A stretch of 64,000 nucleotides of DNA from NCBI GenBank assembly GCA_963781665.1, contig CAWAGA010000002.1, forward strand, positions 930,001 through 994,000, read 5' to 3'. The notes under the pieces are model-generated. The model searched no databases, was not told the origin of the DNA, and saw only the letters and a program-made list of their open reading frames with translations. Shown here piece after piece: positions 35,122 through 43,519 of the stretch (positions are counted from its first letter, which is position 1; each line of letters begins with the position of its first letter). This stretch comes from JAJYIW01 sp963781665 (lineage in GTDB: Bacteria; Chloroflexota; Anaerolineae; Anaerolineales; Anaerolineaceae). A program made the translations under genes and the position numbers.

Positions 35122-35430
35122 TGAGATAGCGTTTCTGGCGTATGAATAACGAGCAAACCATCCCCCCGCCAGCCGCACATGAATTGATAGAAACTGTCCA
35201 TACCTATCCGGAATGATTAAGGGAAGAAAACCGCTTCTTGCCGCAGTCGTTTCCTAATTGTCACGATGGGTAAGAAGAATTAGAAAGCGCCAATTTGTTG
35301 GTGAAGAAGGTTGCTCTTTGATCCAATCTGTGGGAGGTGGTGACTTTCGGGCAGACGTCTTCGCCGGGAAAATTGACCGGGTCCAGGCCATTCCGAACAT
35401 TCCATTGCAGAAGTACGCCAATTAATTAAA
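35122..35430. other. 309-bp gap with no recognisable element
   Basis: It follows the ECF T gene and precedes an unrecognised plus-strand protein. I see no hairpin with a T-run, no good promoter pair and no convincing reading frame on either strand. Confidence 0.4.
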
Positions 35431-36204
35431 ATGATGCCGGATAATCTCAACCTTGAACAAAAGGTCAAGTACGGTAATATCGAACGCCCTGAACCGGACT
35501 CAACCTGTTGGAAATTGAGCATCGAGCCTGGTGGCAGCGGCCGATATCATTGGGCTCAGTTGGACGATTATACCCACCTGCCCAGGGGCAAGTTCAGGTG
35601 GCAGCCGCCGGTTTCCTTGAGCCTGCAAGCGCGTGTTTCTAAGCCTGATTTGCCAGGCACGTGGGGGTTTGGCTTCTGGAACGATCCGTTCAATGCCAGC
35701 CTTGGGATTGGAGGAACTGCCCGTCGCCTGCCAGCCTTGCCAAACACAGCCTGGTTTTTTAATGCCTCCCCACCCAACTTCCTATCTTTTCGAGACGATT
35801 TACCTGCCCAAGGCCTGCTGGCAGCAACCTTTCGCTCGCCTTTGATCCCCCTGGCAGTGATGGCGGCAGGTTTACCACTGCTCCCTTTCTTAAAATGGCC
35901 GTGGATGGCAAAAAAGCTGCGGAAACTTATCAGCCGGATCGTCCGGCAGGACTCGATCCTGGTTGACATCGACAGCACCCAATGGCATGCCTACAGCATC
36001 AACTGGCAGCCTCAAAAGGTCAAGCTCTCGGTAGACGACCGAATCGTATTGGAAACCTCGGTCTCGCCGTTGGGAAAAGGTGGTCTGGTGCTGTGGATCG
36101 ACAACCAATATGCGACCTTCACCCCGGATGGTCGCCTGTCCTTTGGAACGCTGCCGCTCGACGGAACAGCCTGGCTGGAAATCAAGGATTTGTCGCTGCG
36201 TTAA
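35431..36204 (+). CDS. Unrecognised protein with lectin/glucanase-like beta-sandwich features
   Basis: A 257-residue protein I do not recognise. The C-terminal part has WHAYSINWQPQKVKLSVDDR (about 185-204) and GGLVLWIDNQYA, a pattern like the jelly-roll strands of concanavalin-A-like and GH16-type domains; the N-terminal part has WGFGFWNDPFN, also strand-like. The GH16 catalytic ExDxxE motif is not seen. A hydrophobic and then basic stretch (about 134-172) interrupts the middle. There is no signal peptide and no clear ribosome site. Its stop shares bases with the stop of the opposite-strand UbiA gene (TTAA). Function unknown. Confidence 0.6.
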   Translation: MMPDNLNLEQKVKYGNIERPEPDSTCWKLSIEPGGSGRYHWAQLDDYTHLPRGKFRWQPPVSLSLQARVSKPDLPGTWGFGFWNDPFNASLGIGGTARRLPALPNTAWFFNASPPNFLSFRDDLPAQGLLAATFRSPLIPLAVMAAGLPLLPFLKWPWMAKKLRKLISRIVRQDSILVDIDSTQWHAYSINWQPQKVKLSVDDRIVLETSVSPLGKGGLVLWIDNQYATFTPDGRLSFGTLPLDGTAWLEIKDLSLR

Positions 36205-37205
36205 ATCACCTTGAGTAAATGCAAGGCCGTGTTCAAGACCAGACCCAGCAAGAAGAACATGCCAAAGCGCTTGTTGTGCAAGAAGGCAAACGCGACGAAC
36301 CACAGCGGCCAGGCATCAGCCGGGTATTCATCCGGACGCTCAGCCGGTTTGGGCCGGCGATAAACTGCCCAGACCTGGGGGACAACCAGGAGCGCCAGGA
36401 AAACGACCAGCATCACCGGTGAAAAGAACCCGGTGATTATCAGGTAAACCACCAGAACGTATTGGAGCGCCATCATCACCAGGGTGGTAATGCGGGCCGC
36501 TTTTTCACCGATCAATACCGGCAGGGTGTGAATGCCCTTGGCCTGATCGCTCTGATACTTGTCGATATGCTTACCGAAAATGACCATGGTAACACCCAGG
36601 GCATAAGGAAGGCTGCCGATAACCACATTCCAGTCCCAGGCCCCGGTCACCACGAAATAACCTCCGCCAATCATAAGCGGGCCCCATACCAGGATCACGG
36701 CTACCTCGCCCAGACCGATGTACTTCAACGGCCAGGTATAGAACAGGACGAAGATGATCCCCAATCCCAGGATCAACCAGGCTAGGGGGCCGTTCACAAC
36801 TACCAGGTACATACCGGCTGCCAGGGCGATTGCGCCGGTCACGGCGATATAAACCAGGATTTGGCGAGGAGATAATAAACCCTGTTCGACCGGTTGAGGG
36901 CCGTATTGGGTGCGGAAATAATTGTCCTTATCCACTCCTCGGCGGGAGTCGGTCAGGTCATTCACCAGGTTATTGGTAGCATGAGCGAAAATCAGGCCAA
37001 TTGCCAGTAAGATCCACCGCCCTGGATTAAAAAGGCCATTCTGTATTGCGAAAATCCCGGCGATAGCGGCCGAGAAAAAAGTCATGATCAAGACGGCCGC
37101 CCTGGTCGATATCAACCATCTGGAAATGATATCCAGGCGGTCCCATTCCTGGCGGGTGATCCGCGGGATAACCTGTAATGCCTTGCCCCACATCGAAACG
37201 TTCAT
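36201..37205 (-). CDS. UbiA-family prenyltransferase (MenA-like)
   Basis: Integral-membrane prenyltransferase, 334 residues, with about eight to nine membrane segments. The first Asp-rich Mg-prenyl-diphosphate motif is NDLTD (82-86) in NNLVNDLTDSRRGVDKDN, and the second lies in KHIDKYQSDQAKGIHTLP (about 209-226). The length and the SRRGVDKDN context resemble 1,4-dihydroxy-2-naphthoate polyprenyltransferases, but other UbiA aromatic prenyltransferases are possible. GGGAG precedes the ATG at 37205. No other menaquinone gene is nearby. It converges with the lectin-like gene and shares a 4-bp overlap at the stops. Confidence 0.87.
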   Translation of the reverse strand: MNVSMWGKALQVIPRITRQEWDRLDIISRWLISTRAAVLIMTFFSAAIAGIFAIQNGLFNPGRWILLAIGLIFAHATNNLVNDLTDSRRGVDKDNYFRTQYGPQPVEQGLLSPRQILVYIAVTGAIALAAGMYLVVVNGPLAWLILGLGIIFVLFYTWPLKYIGLGEVAVILVWGPLMIGGGYFVVTGAWDWNVVIGSLPYALGVTMVIFGKHIDKYQSDQAKGIHTLPVLIGEKAARITTLVMMALQYVLVVYLIITGFFSPVMLVVFLALLVVPQVWAVYRRPKPAERPDEYPADAWPLWFVAFAFLHNKRFGMFFLLGLVLNTALHLLKVI

Positions 37206-37242
37206 AGCTGCTCCCTTATAACTGGTAATCAGTAATCAGGTG

Positions 37243-37273
37243 AATTGTAGCACAATTAGTCTTAATTACAATT
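37243..37273 (-). promoter_or_regulatory. Candidate promoter and inverted repeat upstream of ubiA-like gene
   Basis: On the minus strand TTGTAA (37266-37271) and TACAAT (37244-37249) are 16 bases apart, about 40 bases before the start codon. The same place carries a 7-bp inverted repeat, AATTGTA (37243-37249) and TACAATT (37267-37273), which would let a dimeric regulator cover both boxes. Confidence 0.4.
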
Positions 37274-37465
37274 TTGATATTAACACTTGTTTTCGCTCCA
37301 ATTAACTGCCTGTTTTACTTGCTTACTTATATAATTATTCTGCATTGTGAATTCAAAGCTTAACACCGGCGACCATCTGATTTCCAGAGCGGTTTTATAC
37401 CCTGGGAAATTATTAAGCAGTTCCGACTCTCAATTCTCAACTCTCTTTCACAACAGGAGCAATCT

Positions 37466-38539
37466 ATGACCGACAATACCCAGACCCCCGCCCAAAAATT
37501 GGCAGCAGACATCAACTCGATCCAAACCAATCTCAATTCATTGCAGGACGACGTGCGCCTGGCAAAAATGAGAGACGAGATGGCGACCATTGACAATTCG
37601 ATCGACCGTCTGCCTCAGCAGCTGCTGGATTTACGCAGCCGTGGCTACGTTTTCGAAAACGATCTTGAAGCCCAGGCTGCCAATCTGAAGCAACGCTGGT
37701 CTACTCAACGGCTGCTGGTACTGCAGCAGATCACCCAGCAATCCAATATGCTGGATATGGATATCCGCCAGATCGAAATGACTGTTTCGCAGCTGGTCAG
37801 CCGGGCAAACAACCCTTATATGGCCCAACCTCTCGTAGCACAAGCCAGATCGGCATTGGACTCGCTGCAAAGCAAGATTAACGCCGCTGAAGGGACCATC
37901 CGGGGGATGTACCGGGCTTTCACCGACGATGCTGATAAGATGAACGCCCATCTGAAAGATATCGAATGGATGCTGCATCAGTTGGCGCAGGCCACGTTCC
38001 CCATGCTCCCAACTGAAACCGGCATCATGGCAGTAAAGGCCACCTGGATCAAAGGCGGGAAGGAGAACAAAGACGATCCCCAGGGTGTACTTTACCTGAC
38101 CGACCAGCGCTTGATTTTCGAACAAAAGCAGGAAATTGCAACCAAAAAAGTGCTGTTTATCACTACAGCCAAGCAGATGGTGCAAAAATTGCAGATGGAA
38201 ACGCCAATCCCCCTGCTGACAACCATCAAAGCATCCAACCAGGGCCTGTTTGGACATGAAGACCACATCGAGCTCACCTTCGCCAGCGGCGCGCCTTTTT
38301 ATGCGATGCATTTCCATATCGATGGACAGGACGGCGATACCTGGCAAGGTCTACTCAATCGGGCTAAAGCGAAAGATTTCGACAAGGGCCGGGCGATCGC
38401 AGTCGATCAAGAAGCGGTCGAAAAAGTCAAAGCCGCTCCGACCAAGTGCCCGGTCTGCGGAGGAGCCATCACCACACCGGTGCTGCGTGGAATGGACTCG
38501 ATTTCGTGCGAATACTGCGGCAGCGTGATCAGGCTCTAA
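37466..38539 (+). CDS. Coiled-coil protein with C-terminal zinc ribbon, unknown function
   Basis: A 357-residue protein I cannot name. Residues about 5-150 are strongly helical and heptad-rich, likely coiled coil. A middle segment (about 175-285) reads GVLYLTDQRLIFEQKQE, the pattern of GRAM/PH-like domains that detect membrane or ligand. The C-terminus has CPVCGG and CEYCGS (about 329-355), a four-Cys zinc ribbon. No signal peptide. AGGAG lies before the ATG. It is the only gene in its transcription unit; an AT-rich leader of about 130 bases with TATAAT at 37330-37335 precedes it. A membrane-associated scaffold is one possibility. Confidence 0.65.
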   Translation: MTDNTQTPAQKLAADINSIQTNLNSLQDDVRLAKMRDEMATIDNSIDRLPQQLLDLRSRGYVFENDLEAQAANLKQRWSTQRLLVLQQITQQSNMLDMDIRQIEMTVSQLVSRANNPYMAQPLVAQARSALDSLQSKINAAEGTIRGMYRAFTDDADKMNAHLKDIEWMLHQLAQATFPMLPTETGIMAVKATWIKGGKENKDDPQGVLYLTDQRLIFEQKQEIATKKVLFITTAKQMVQKLQMETPIPLLTTIKASNQGLFGHEDHIELTFASGAPFYAMHFHIDGQDGDTWQGLLNRAKAKDFDKGRAIAVDQEAVEKVKAAPTKCPVCGGAITTPVLRGMDSISCEYCGSVIRL

Positions 38540-38575
38540 AAAAGTCGATCAATTGACACTTATAAAATAATCGCG

Positions 38576-38660
38576 AATACCTCGGATTGGTCCAACGATA
38601 CGAATTCGTTCCTTCGGATAAAGAGAAAGCATCCGTTGAATTGACCCGATCTGAGGTATT
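38576..38660. repeat. 85-base imperfect palindrome in a convergent gap
   Basis: AATACCTCGGAT (38576-38587) can pair with ATCTGAGGTATT (38649-38660) over 12 positions, one of them G-U. Inside, CAACG (38593-38597) pairs with CGTTG (38634-38638), and a 10-bp perfect palindrome ACGAATTCGT sits at 38600-38609. No T-run follows either end. It lies between the ends of two convergent genes. It could be a bidirectional transcription block, a small structured RNA or a mobile palindromic unit. Confidence 0.6.
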
Positions 38661-38665
38661 TGTGG

Positions 38666-39451
38666 TTAATAGTGTTCTTTAAATGATTTGACCGGAACGA
38701 CGATTTGGCCTTCTTCAGCATCGCCCAGGAGCGTAATTTCATCCGGGCGATTTGCTGCCGCCCAGGCAGTATAGGCTCCGGCAAATGCATCCAATTCCCC
38801 CGGCGAAAAGATACCCTCAAGAGGGAGCACCCCGCGCAGCAACTTGAACGCAGTCACCTCCTCAAAAAACCGCATTGGATCTGCAACTTCGATCCCCTTC
38901 TGGTTCAGGATGAGCTGGCGCTGCAAACGACCTTCAAGGCTCTCGCGTCCGAAAGGAGCCTGCCCTAATAATGCGGAGAAAACGGTGAGCGGGTGTACCT
39001 CGAGCGTCTGGCGCAGCTCTTGATTTTCCGAGTAAACGCAAAAACCCAATTTTTCTAACTGGTTATAAAGTTCGAATCCGGATTGGACCCAGGGGGGGCA
39101 GCGATCTTTTTGGGCCGAGGTATTCAAGACCGGGATATGATGCTGGCGGAGGAGGTATTCGACCACACGGTAATCCTGCCAACTGGCCGCAGCCGGAGGG
39201 GGATCGAGTTTTTGCCGGTAAGCATCCTGGCGCATCAGCCCCAGGTTAGGCTGCCTGGGAGCGTTGATGGCCACAAAAGCTTCCGTTTGTCCCCCTGTGT
39301 ACGCCAGAGTCTCGTCCAGGTCACCCGTGCCGATGGCAATCAGCTTCAAGTTACCATCCAGAGCGACGTAGCAGAACGAGCGCTGGCTCCTGCCGGCTTT
39401 TGCCAGCAGTTCAATTCCCAGGTAAGTTGTTCGTAGAGACACCACGGGCAT
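38666..39451 (-). CDS. DUF429 family protein (predicted RNase H-like fold)
   Basis: A 261-residue member of DUF429, a family predicted to have an RNase-H-like fold and of unknown activity. YLGIELLAKAGRSQRSF, VAINAPRQPNLGLMRQDA (about 79-96) and FSALLGQAPFGRESLEGRLQRQ (cited in parts: FSALLGQAPFG, SLEGRLQRQ) are the family-like segments, and the C-terminus has DAFAGAYTAWAA near 229-240. The start at 39451 is supported by a -10 box (TAAACT) 6 bases upstream and no ribosome site. It converges on the 85-base palindrome. Function unknown. Confidence 0.7.
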   Translation of the reverse strand: MPVVSLRTTYLGIELLAKAGRSQRSFCYVALDGNLKLIAIGTGDLDETLAYTGGQTEAFVAINAPRQPNLGLMRQDAYRQKLDPPPAAASWQDYRVVEYLLRQHHIPVLNTSAQKDRCPPWVQSGFELYNQLEKLGFCVYSENQELRQTLEVHPLTVFSALLGQAPFGRESLEGRLQRQLILNQKGIEVADPMRFFEEVTAFKLLRGVLPLEGIFSPGELDAFAGAYTAWAAANRPDEITLLGDAEEGQIVVPVKSFKEHY

Positions 39452-39457
39452 GAGATA

Positions 39458-39486
39458 AGTTTAATGTGAATGTCATTGAAATGCAA
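39458..39486 (-). promoter_or_regulatory. Probable leaderless promoter of the DUF429 gene
   Basis: On the minus strand TTGCAT and TAAACT (39458-39463) are 17 bases apart, and the -10 ends 6 bases before the ATG at 39451. Transcription would begin at or next to the start codon. Confidence 0.5.
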
Positions 39487-39553
39487 CCCCGTCTCGACTG
39501 GAACCTGGCCTCAAAAAAACCTGCCCCTCTCCAGCCGCGATCGGGATGTCAAA

Positions 39554-40309
39554 TCAAAGAGATTTCAAGGTCCAACCGGCTCGCTCCAAACCTGACCTTA
39601 AGGTAGCTGCAATTTGAGGTGCAGAAGAATTATCGCCGTGAAGGCAAAGGGTGACAACCGGCACTTGCGTAATTCCATTTTCAAGAGCGACTGTCACCCC
39701 ACTTTCTGCAAGCCGTACAGCCTGGGCCAGGGCTTCTACAGGGTCGGCAATCAAGGCACCGGACTGCCGGCGCGAGCGCAAGCTGCCATCTGGGTTATAT
39801 GCCCGGTCGGCAAATGCTTCAGCAGCCACCCGCAGTCCGGCTTCCGCTCCGGCAGAGAGCATTACAGATCCTGCCAGACCGACCAGCACCAGGTCGCGGC
39901 TGAAGCGAGCCACCCCTCGGGCAACAGCGGCTGCCAGATCTCGGTTTGTTGACGCCTGGTTATAAAGGGAACCGTGAGGTTTGACGTGAACAAGCTCAAC
40001 TCCGTTTGCCCGGGTAAAACCCGCCAGAGCGGCTATCTGGTAAAGCACCAACGCTTCAACCTCAACCGGGTTGATGTCCATCGGGCGCCGCCCGAAGCCT
40101 TGAAGGTCCGGATAACCCGGGTGAGCGCCAATTTGCACGCCGTGACTGGCAGCCAGGCGGACGGTTTTGTCCATCACCATGGGATCACCGGCGTGGTATC
40201 CGCAAGCCACGTTGGCCGAAGTAATAAATGGCATGATGGCAGCATCGTTGCCGATGGAATAGGCTCCAAAGCTTTCACCCATATCACAATTCAAGTCAAT
40301 GGACGGCAT
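39554..40309 (-). CDS. pxpA: 5-oxoprolinase subunit PxpA (LamB/YcsF family)
   Basis: Subunit A of the three-part ATP-dependent 5-oxoprolinase, which opens 5-oxo-L-proline to L-glutamate. The 251-residue protein has the hallmark DLNCDMGESFGAYS (about 5-18), SANVACGYHAGDP (about 31-43), HVKPHGSLYN (about 104-113) and the C-terminal VTLCLHGDN (about 223-231). It lies downstream of pxpC in the minus-strand order pxpB-pxpC-pxpA, with a gap of about 40 bp. No signal or membrane segment, so cytoplasmic. Confidence 0.94.
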   Translation of the reverse strand: MPSIDLNCDMGESFGAYSIGNDAAIMPFITSANVACGYHAGDPMVMDKTVRLAASHGVQIGAHPGYPDLQGFGRRPMDINPVEVEALVLYQIAALAGFTRANGVELVHVKPHGSLYNQASTNRDLAAAVARGVARFSRDLVLVGLAGSVMLSAGAEAGLRVAAEAFADRAYNPDGSLRSRRQSGALIADPVEALAQAVRLAESGVTVALENGITQVPVVTLCLHGDNSSAPQIAATLRSGLERAGWTLKSL

Positions 40310-40348
40310 TTCTTAACTCCTTGTCTTGATCTCGGTTCTCAAACTCAA

Positions 40349-41317
40349 TCAACCTTCTTCGATCCGGTCCAGGCTATGCAGCATGGCGCGATAACGGGCC
40401 TGGGCGTTTGCGACGGTCGTAGGTCTGAAGCGGATACGTCCATTCCCGAAGGGGCACTGGGCCAGCAGGGGTAAGTCAGCCGATACCACCGTGGCTATCT
40501 TGGCATAACCGCCGGTCGTCTGGCAGTCGCTCATGGCGACTATAGGCAGACCACTGGGCGGCACCTGGATCGAACCAAAGACCATGCCATCGGAAAGAAT
40601 ATCCGCCCAGGATCTATGGGCGACTGCCGGTCCTTCCAGGCGATAACCCATACGATCCGAGTTGAAGCTGAGCTGGTATTCACTGCCAAGGAATGTGTCC
40701 AGGGCGTCCGGGCTAAAATAATCAGCCTGCGGACCAAGGATGACTTCAACAACCAGGGAATCCCGATAATCAGGGTAACAGCCCTGCGGATAGTAACGAC
40801 CAGCCAGATCGTGAAGGTTAATACTGCTGTTGAACGTTGGCAGGACATCTCCTTCGACCAGTTTTCTCCCCAGCATACCGCCAAAACCCCCGCGCAGGTA
40901 AGTCGACCGTGAGCCCATCACCTGGGGTACCTCAATTCCACCCGAAACGGCCAGATAAGCCCAACCTAAACCGGTGGAGGACTCAAGGGAAAGGGCAGAC
41001 CCTTTGGGAATGAAGGCTGCCATCCAGGATGGGCAGGTCCACGCGGTTAATCTACTTCCCAAACCTGCGGGTTGAACACTCATCGTAAAGCCTGTACCGG
41101 TCAATGCAACCAGGCAATCATCGCCAGCCTGCAGCACGGGACCCTTTAAAGCCATTTCCAGTCCGGCAGCATCTGGTGAGTTCGCTACAAGGCGGTTGGC
41201 TGCTTTGAAAGCGTATGAATCCATGGGGCCTGAGACAGGCACGCCAAACCGGCGGTATCCCAGGCGGCCTGGATCCTGGATGGTGGTCATGAAACCGGGT
41301 TCGATCACACTAAGCAT
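40349..41317 (-). CDS. pxpC: 5-oxoprolinase subunit PxpC (biotin-dependent carboxyltransferase family)
   Basis: Subunit C (KipA/YbgK-like) of 5-oxoprolinase, about 322 residues from the ATG at 41317. That start is chosen because the family opens with SVIEPGFMTTIQDPGRLGYRRFG here and AGGAG lies about 10 bases upstream; a longer frame to 41389 adds unconserved residues. GVPVSGPMDSYAFKAAN, GYRLEGPAV and MSDCQTTGGYAKIATV are family landmarks. It overlaps the end of pxpB by 8 bp, indicating coupled expression. The pair forms the ATP-using complex that phosphorylates oxoproline with PxpA. Confidence 0.92.
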   Translation of the reverse strand: MLSVIEPGFMTTIQDPGRLGYRRFGVPVSGPMDSYAFKAANRLVANSPDAAGLEMALKGPVLQAGDDCLVALTGTGFTMSVQPAGLGSRLTAWTCPSWMAAFIPKGSALSLESSTGLGWAYLAVSGGIEVPQVMGSRSTYLRGGFGGMLGRKLVEGDVLPTFNSSINLHDLAGRYYPQGCYPDYRDSLVVEVILGPQADYFSPDALDTFLGSEYQLSFNSDRMGYRLEGPAVAHRSWADILSDGMVFGSIQVPPSGLPIVAMSDCQTTGGYAKIATVVSADLPLLAQCPFGNGRIRFRPTTVANAQARYRAMLHSLDRIEEG

Positions 41318-41987
41318 CCGCCAGCTCCTGAGGAGAAATGGGGATGAAACGCACCCGGTCACCGGGCTGCAGCAGCGCCGGCGGCTCATTGTGATAATTG
41401 AAAAATTGGACGGGGGAATAGCCGATCAAGCGCCATCCGCCGGGAGAATCAATCGGGTAGACACCGGTCTGATTCCCGGCGATCCCGACCGAGCCGGCGC
41501 GCACCAGGGTCCGCGGGTTTTCCAGGCGGGGCGTCGCCAGCTCAGCAGGGAGGCCACCCAGGTACGGGAAACCGGGGGTAAACCCCATCATGTAAACCAT
41601 ATAGACCGCCTCGGAATGCAGCTGGATGACCTCATCTCGAGTACGATGGTGATAAGCAGCCACAAACTCCAGATCTGGTCCGAACTCACCCCCATAAACC
41701 GTGGGGATCTCGACCAGGCGGGGGTGCAGCGGCGTAATCGTCTCCAACACGGCAAGGTTGTCGCTGACCCATCGCGAAATTTGGGCAAAATCGACCTGCG
41801 CCGGGTCGTAATGCACGGTCAAAGAGGCATAGGCGGGGACAGGTTCGCCGCTGCCGGCAATGGGGTGTTGCGCTAAAAGGCCAGCCAGGCGATGCACCTT
41901 CTGATTTATGAGCGGGTCGATCTCTTCGCCAAAAAAAACCATCAGGGCAGCATCACCTGCCGGTACGATGCGGATGGCATCATCCAT
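41310..41987 (-). CDS. pxpB: 5-oxoprolinase subunit PxpB (KipI family)
   Basis: Subunit B of 5-oxoprolinase, about 225 residues from ATG 41987; a TTG at 42005 is a second possible start. VPAGDAALMVFFGEEI opens the protein, IPTVYGGEFGPDLEFVA (about 98-114) and GFTPGFPYLGGLP (about 142-154) are the key cyclophilin-like-fold segments, and GNQTGVYPIDSPGGWRLIG (about 172-190) is the highly conserved family signature. First gene of the pxpBCA operon, divergent from the CAP-LysM gene with only about 30 bases between the outermost starts. Confidence 0.92.
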   Translation of the reverse strand: MDDAIRIVPAGDAALMVFFGEEIDPLINQKVHRLAGLLAQHPIAGSGEPVPAYASLTVHYDPAQVDFAQISRWVSDNLAVLETITPLHPRLVEIPTVYGGEFGPDLEFVAAYHHRTRDEVIQLHSEAVYMVYMMGFTPGFPYLGGLPAELATPRLENPRTLVRAGSVGIAGNQTGVYPIDSPGGWRLIGYSPVQFFNYHNEPPALLQPGDRVRFIPISPQELADA

Positions 41988-42009
41988 AAACTGTGTGTCC
42001 TTCAAGGAT

Positions 42010-42031
42010 ATTATAAATCTGCCGTTATAAT
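42010..42031. promoter_or_regulatory. Back-to-back -10 boxes of pxpB and the CAP-LysM gene
   Basis: TATAAT on the minus strand at 42010-42015 serves pxpBCA; TATAAT on the plus strand at 42026-42031 ends 6 bases before the GTG at 42038. Only 10 bases separate the two boxes, so the divergent promoters overlap and probably cannot fire together. No good -35 is visible for either. Confidence 0.55.
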
Positions 42032-42037
42032 AGGGGG

Positions 42038-43501
42038 GTGCTAAAGTCTATTTCCAAGCAGTGGTTTCTATTATTATTACTACTGGCTGGGATGCTCGCA
42101 CCGGTAATAGCCGTACAGGCTCGCGCTCCCCAGGTCCCGGCTTTGCAATCGGGCGACGTATCCGCCTACGATTTGATCGCCGCAATGAACTCGCTGCGGG
42201 TCTCTTACGGGCATGGCGCCCTGGTCGAGGATGGCATCATCGACGCGGTCGCACAGGCTACCGCTCAAATCATGGCTGCCAACGAAATGTCCTGGCACAT
42301 CGGAGACGTGCGCGGTCGGGTCGCCGCAGCCGGGTACGGTGGAGGCGGGACGGTGTGGGCAACAGAAAACTTTGCTGTAGGATACAACCTCACCCTCTCG
42401 GATATCCTCGGTTACTGGTCTGACGCAGCCCACATGCTGCCGGCCACGACCGCGGCCTACTGCAACGTCGGCGCCGGGGTAGCCAAAGCAGCCAACGGAA
42501 TGACCTATTATGTCTTGCAGGCCGCTTACGTCTCCGGGAAATCCTGCGGCAGCTATACATCGGGAGGCGGCTCAACCTCAGGCGGGACCAGCGGCGGCAG
42601 TACGATTATCGTCCCCCAGATTATTTATCCGGTTGAAGTAGCAACTCCCGATGCAGATGGCCGTACTTATCATTTGGTTCGGGATGGCCAGTCATTATGG
42701 GCAATTGCTATTGCTTACCACGTCACCATCAAAGACCTCGAAACCTGGAACAATCTCACCAGCGATTCGATCCGGATTGGGCAGAAACTATTCATTCCGA
42801 ACAGCAACACGGCCGGTTATTTCACACCCACCCCAGCGGGGATGGTCCAGGTGGCCACAGCGGATGCGACCGGTAAAATAGTTCACCAGGTCCAGGCGTA
42901 CCAGACCCTTAGCACGATCGCCCTGGCTTATGGGATAAACGTCGAAACGCTCCTGGCGCTGAACGGCATCCAGCAAGATACCATCTTGCAAATCGGACAG
43001 AAGCTGTTGATAAAACCGGGTATACCCACTCCCACGGCGACCGCGACCGTTTTCAACCCCTTCGAGAAGCTGACCCCCATCAGCGATGGCCAATATTACT
43101 ACATTGTAAAAAGTGGTGAAAACCTTTCGTATATCGCCAACTTGTTTGGGGTGACCCTGGCAGATTTAATGGCCTGGAATGGGATGAATGAAACCTCGAT
43201 TCTGCGCCCGGGTGACAAACTATTGATGAAACTGGCAATAACGCCAACCTGGACGCCGGAGCCTGATACCGCCACTGCTACCGCTACTCGATTGCTAGCA
43301 TCGGCGACGCCATCCCAGACGCCAAAGCCCCAACTGACCGCCACCATCAGCCCAACAACTTCAGCAGACCCCAAGCCTGCCCAAAACGGGAGCCTGGCGA
43401 TCTGGATTATTTCGATCGGTCTGGTTGCCTGTGGGGTTTCTCTGGCAACGTGGTATTATCGTAACAAGAAAAGACTGTTGAAAAGCAAAAAAGATCTCTA
43501 A
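42038..43501 (+). CDS. Surface CAP-domain protein with three LysM repeats and a C-terminal anchor
   Basis: A 487-residue protein starting at GTG. Signal peptide (about 1-27, LLLLLLAGMLAPVIAV core). A CAP/SCP-like domain spans about 42-168 with His87, Glu110 and His132 in the expected site positions. A Gly/Ser linker follows, then LysM repeats at about 209-254, 282-326 and 353-398, with Thr/Pro/Ala-rich spacers. It ends with a membrane span (about 451-473) and a basic tail, so it should be anchored in the membrane and reach the peptidoglycan or another glycan. The likely role is a wall-bound CAP protein; enzymatic activity is unproven. Probably a leaderless transcript. Confidence 0.82.
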   Translation: MLKSISKQWFLLLLLLAGMLAPVIAVQARAPQVPALQSGDVSAYDLIAAMNSLRVSYGHGALVEDGIIDAVAQATAQIMAANEMSWHIGDVRGRVAAAGYGGGGTVWATENFAVGYNLTLSDILGYWSDAAHMLPATTAAYCNVGAGVAKAANGMTYYVLQAAYVSGKSCGSYTSGGGSTSGGTSGGSTIIVPQIIYPVEVATPDADGRTYHLVRDGQSLWAIAIAYHVTIKDLETWNNLTSDSIRIGQKLFIPNSNTAGYFTPTPAGMVQVATADATGKIVHQVQAYQTLSTIALAYGINVETLLALNGIQQDTILQIGQKLLIKPGIPTPTATATVFNPFEKLTPISDGQYYYIVKSGENLSYIANLFGVTLADLMAWNGMNETSILRPGDKLLMKLAITPTWTPEPDTATATATRLLASATPSQTPKPQLTATISPTTSADPKPAQNGSLAIWIISIGLVACGVSLATWYYRNKKRLLKSKKDL

Positions 43502-43519
43502 TGCAACCAGGAGGTAAAA

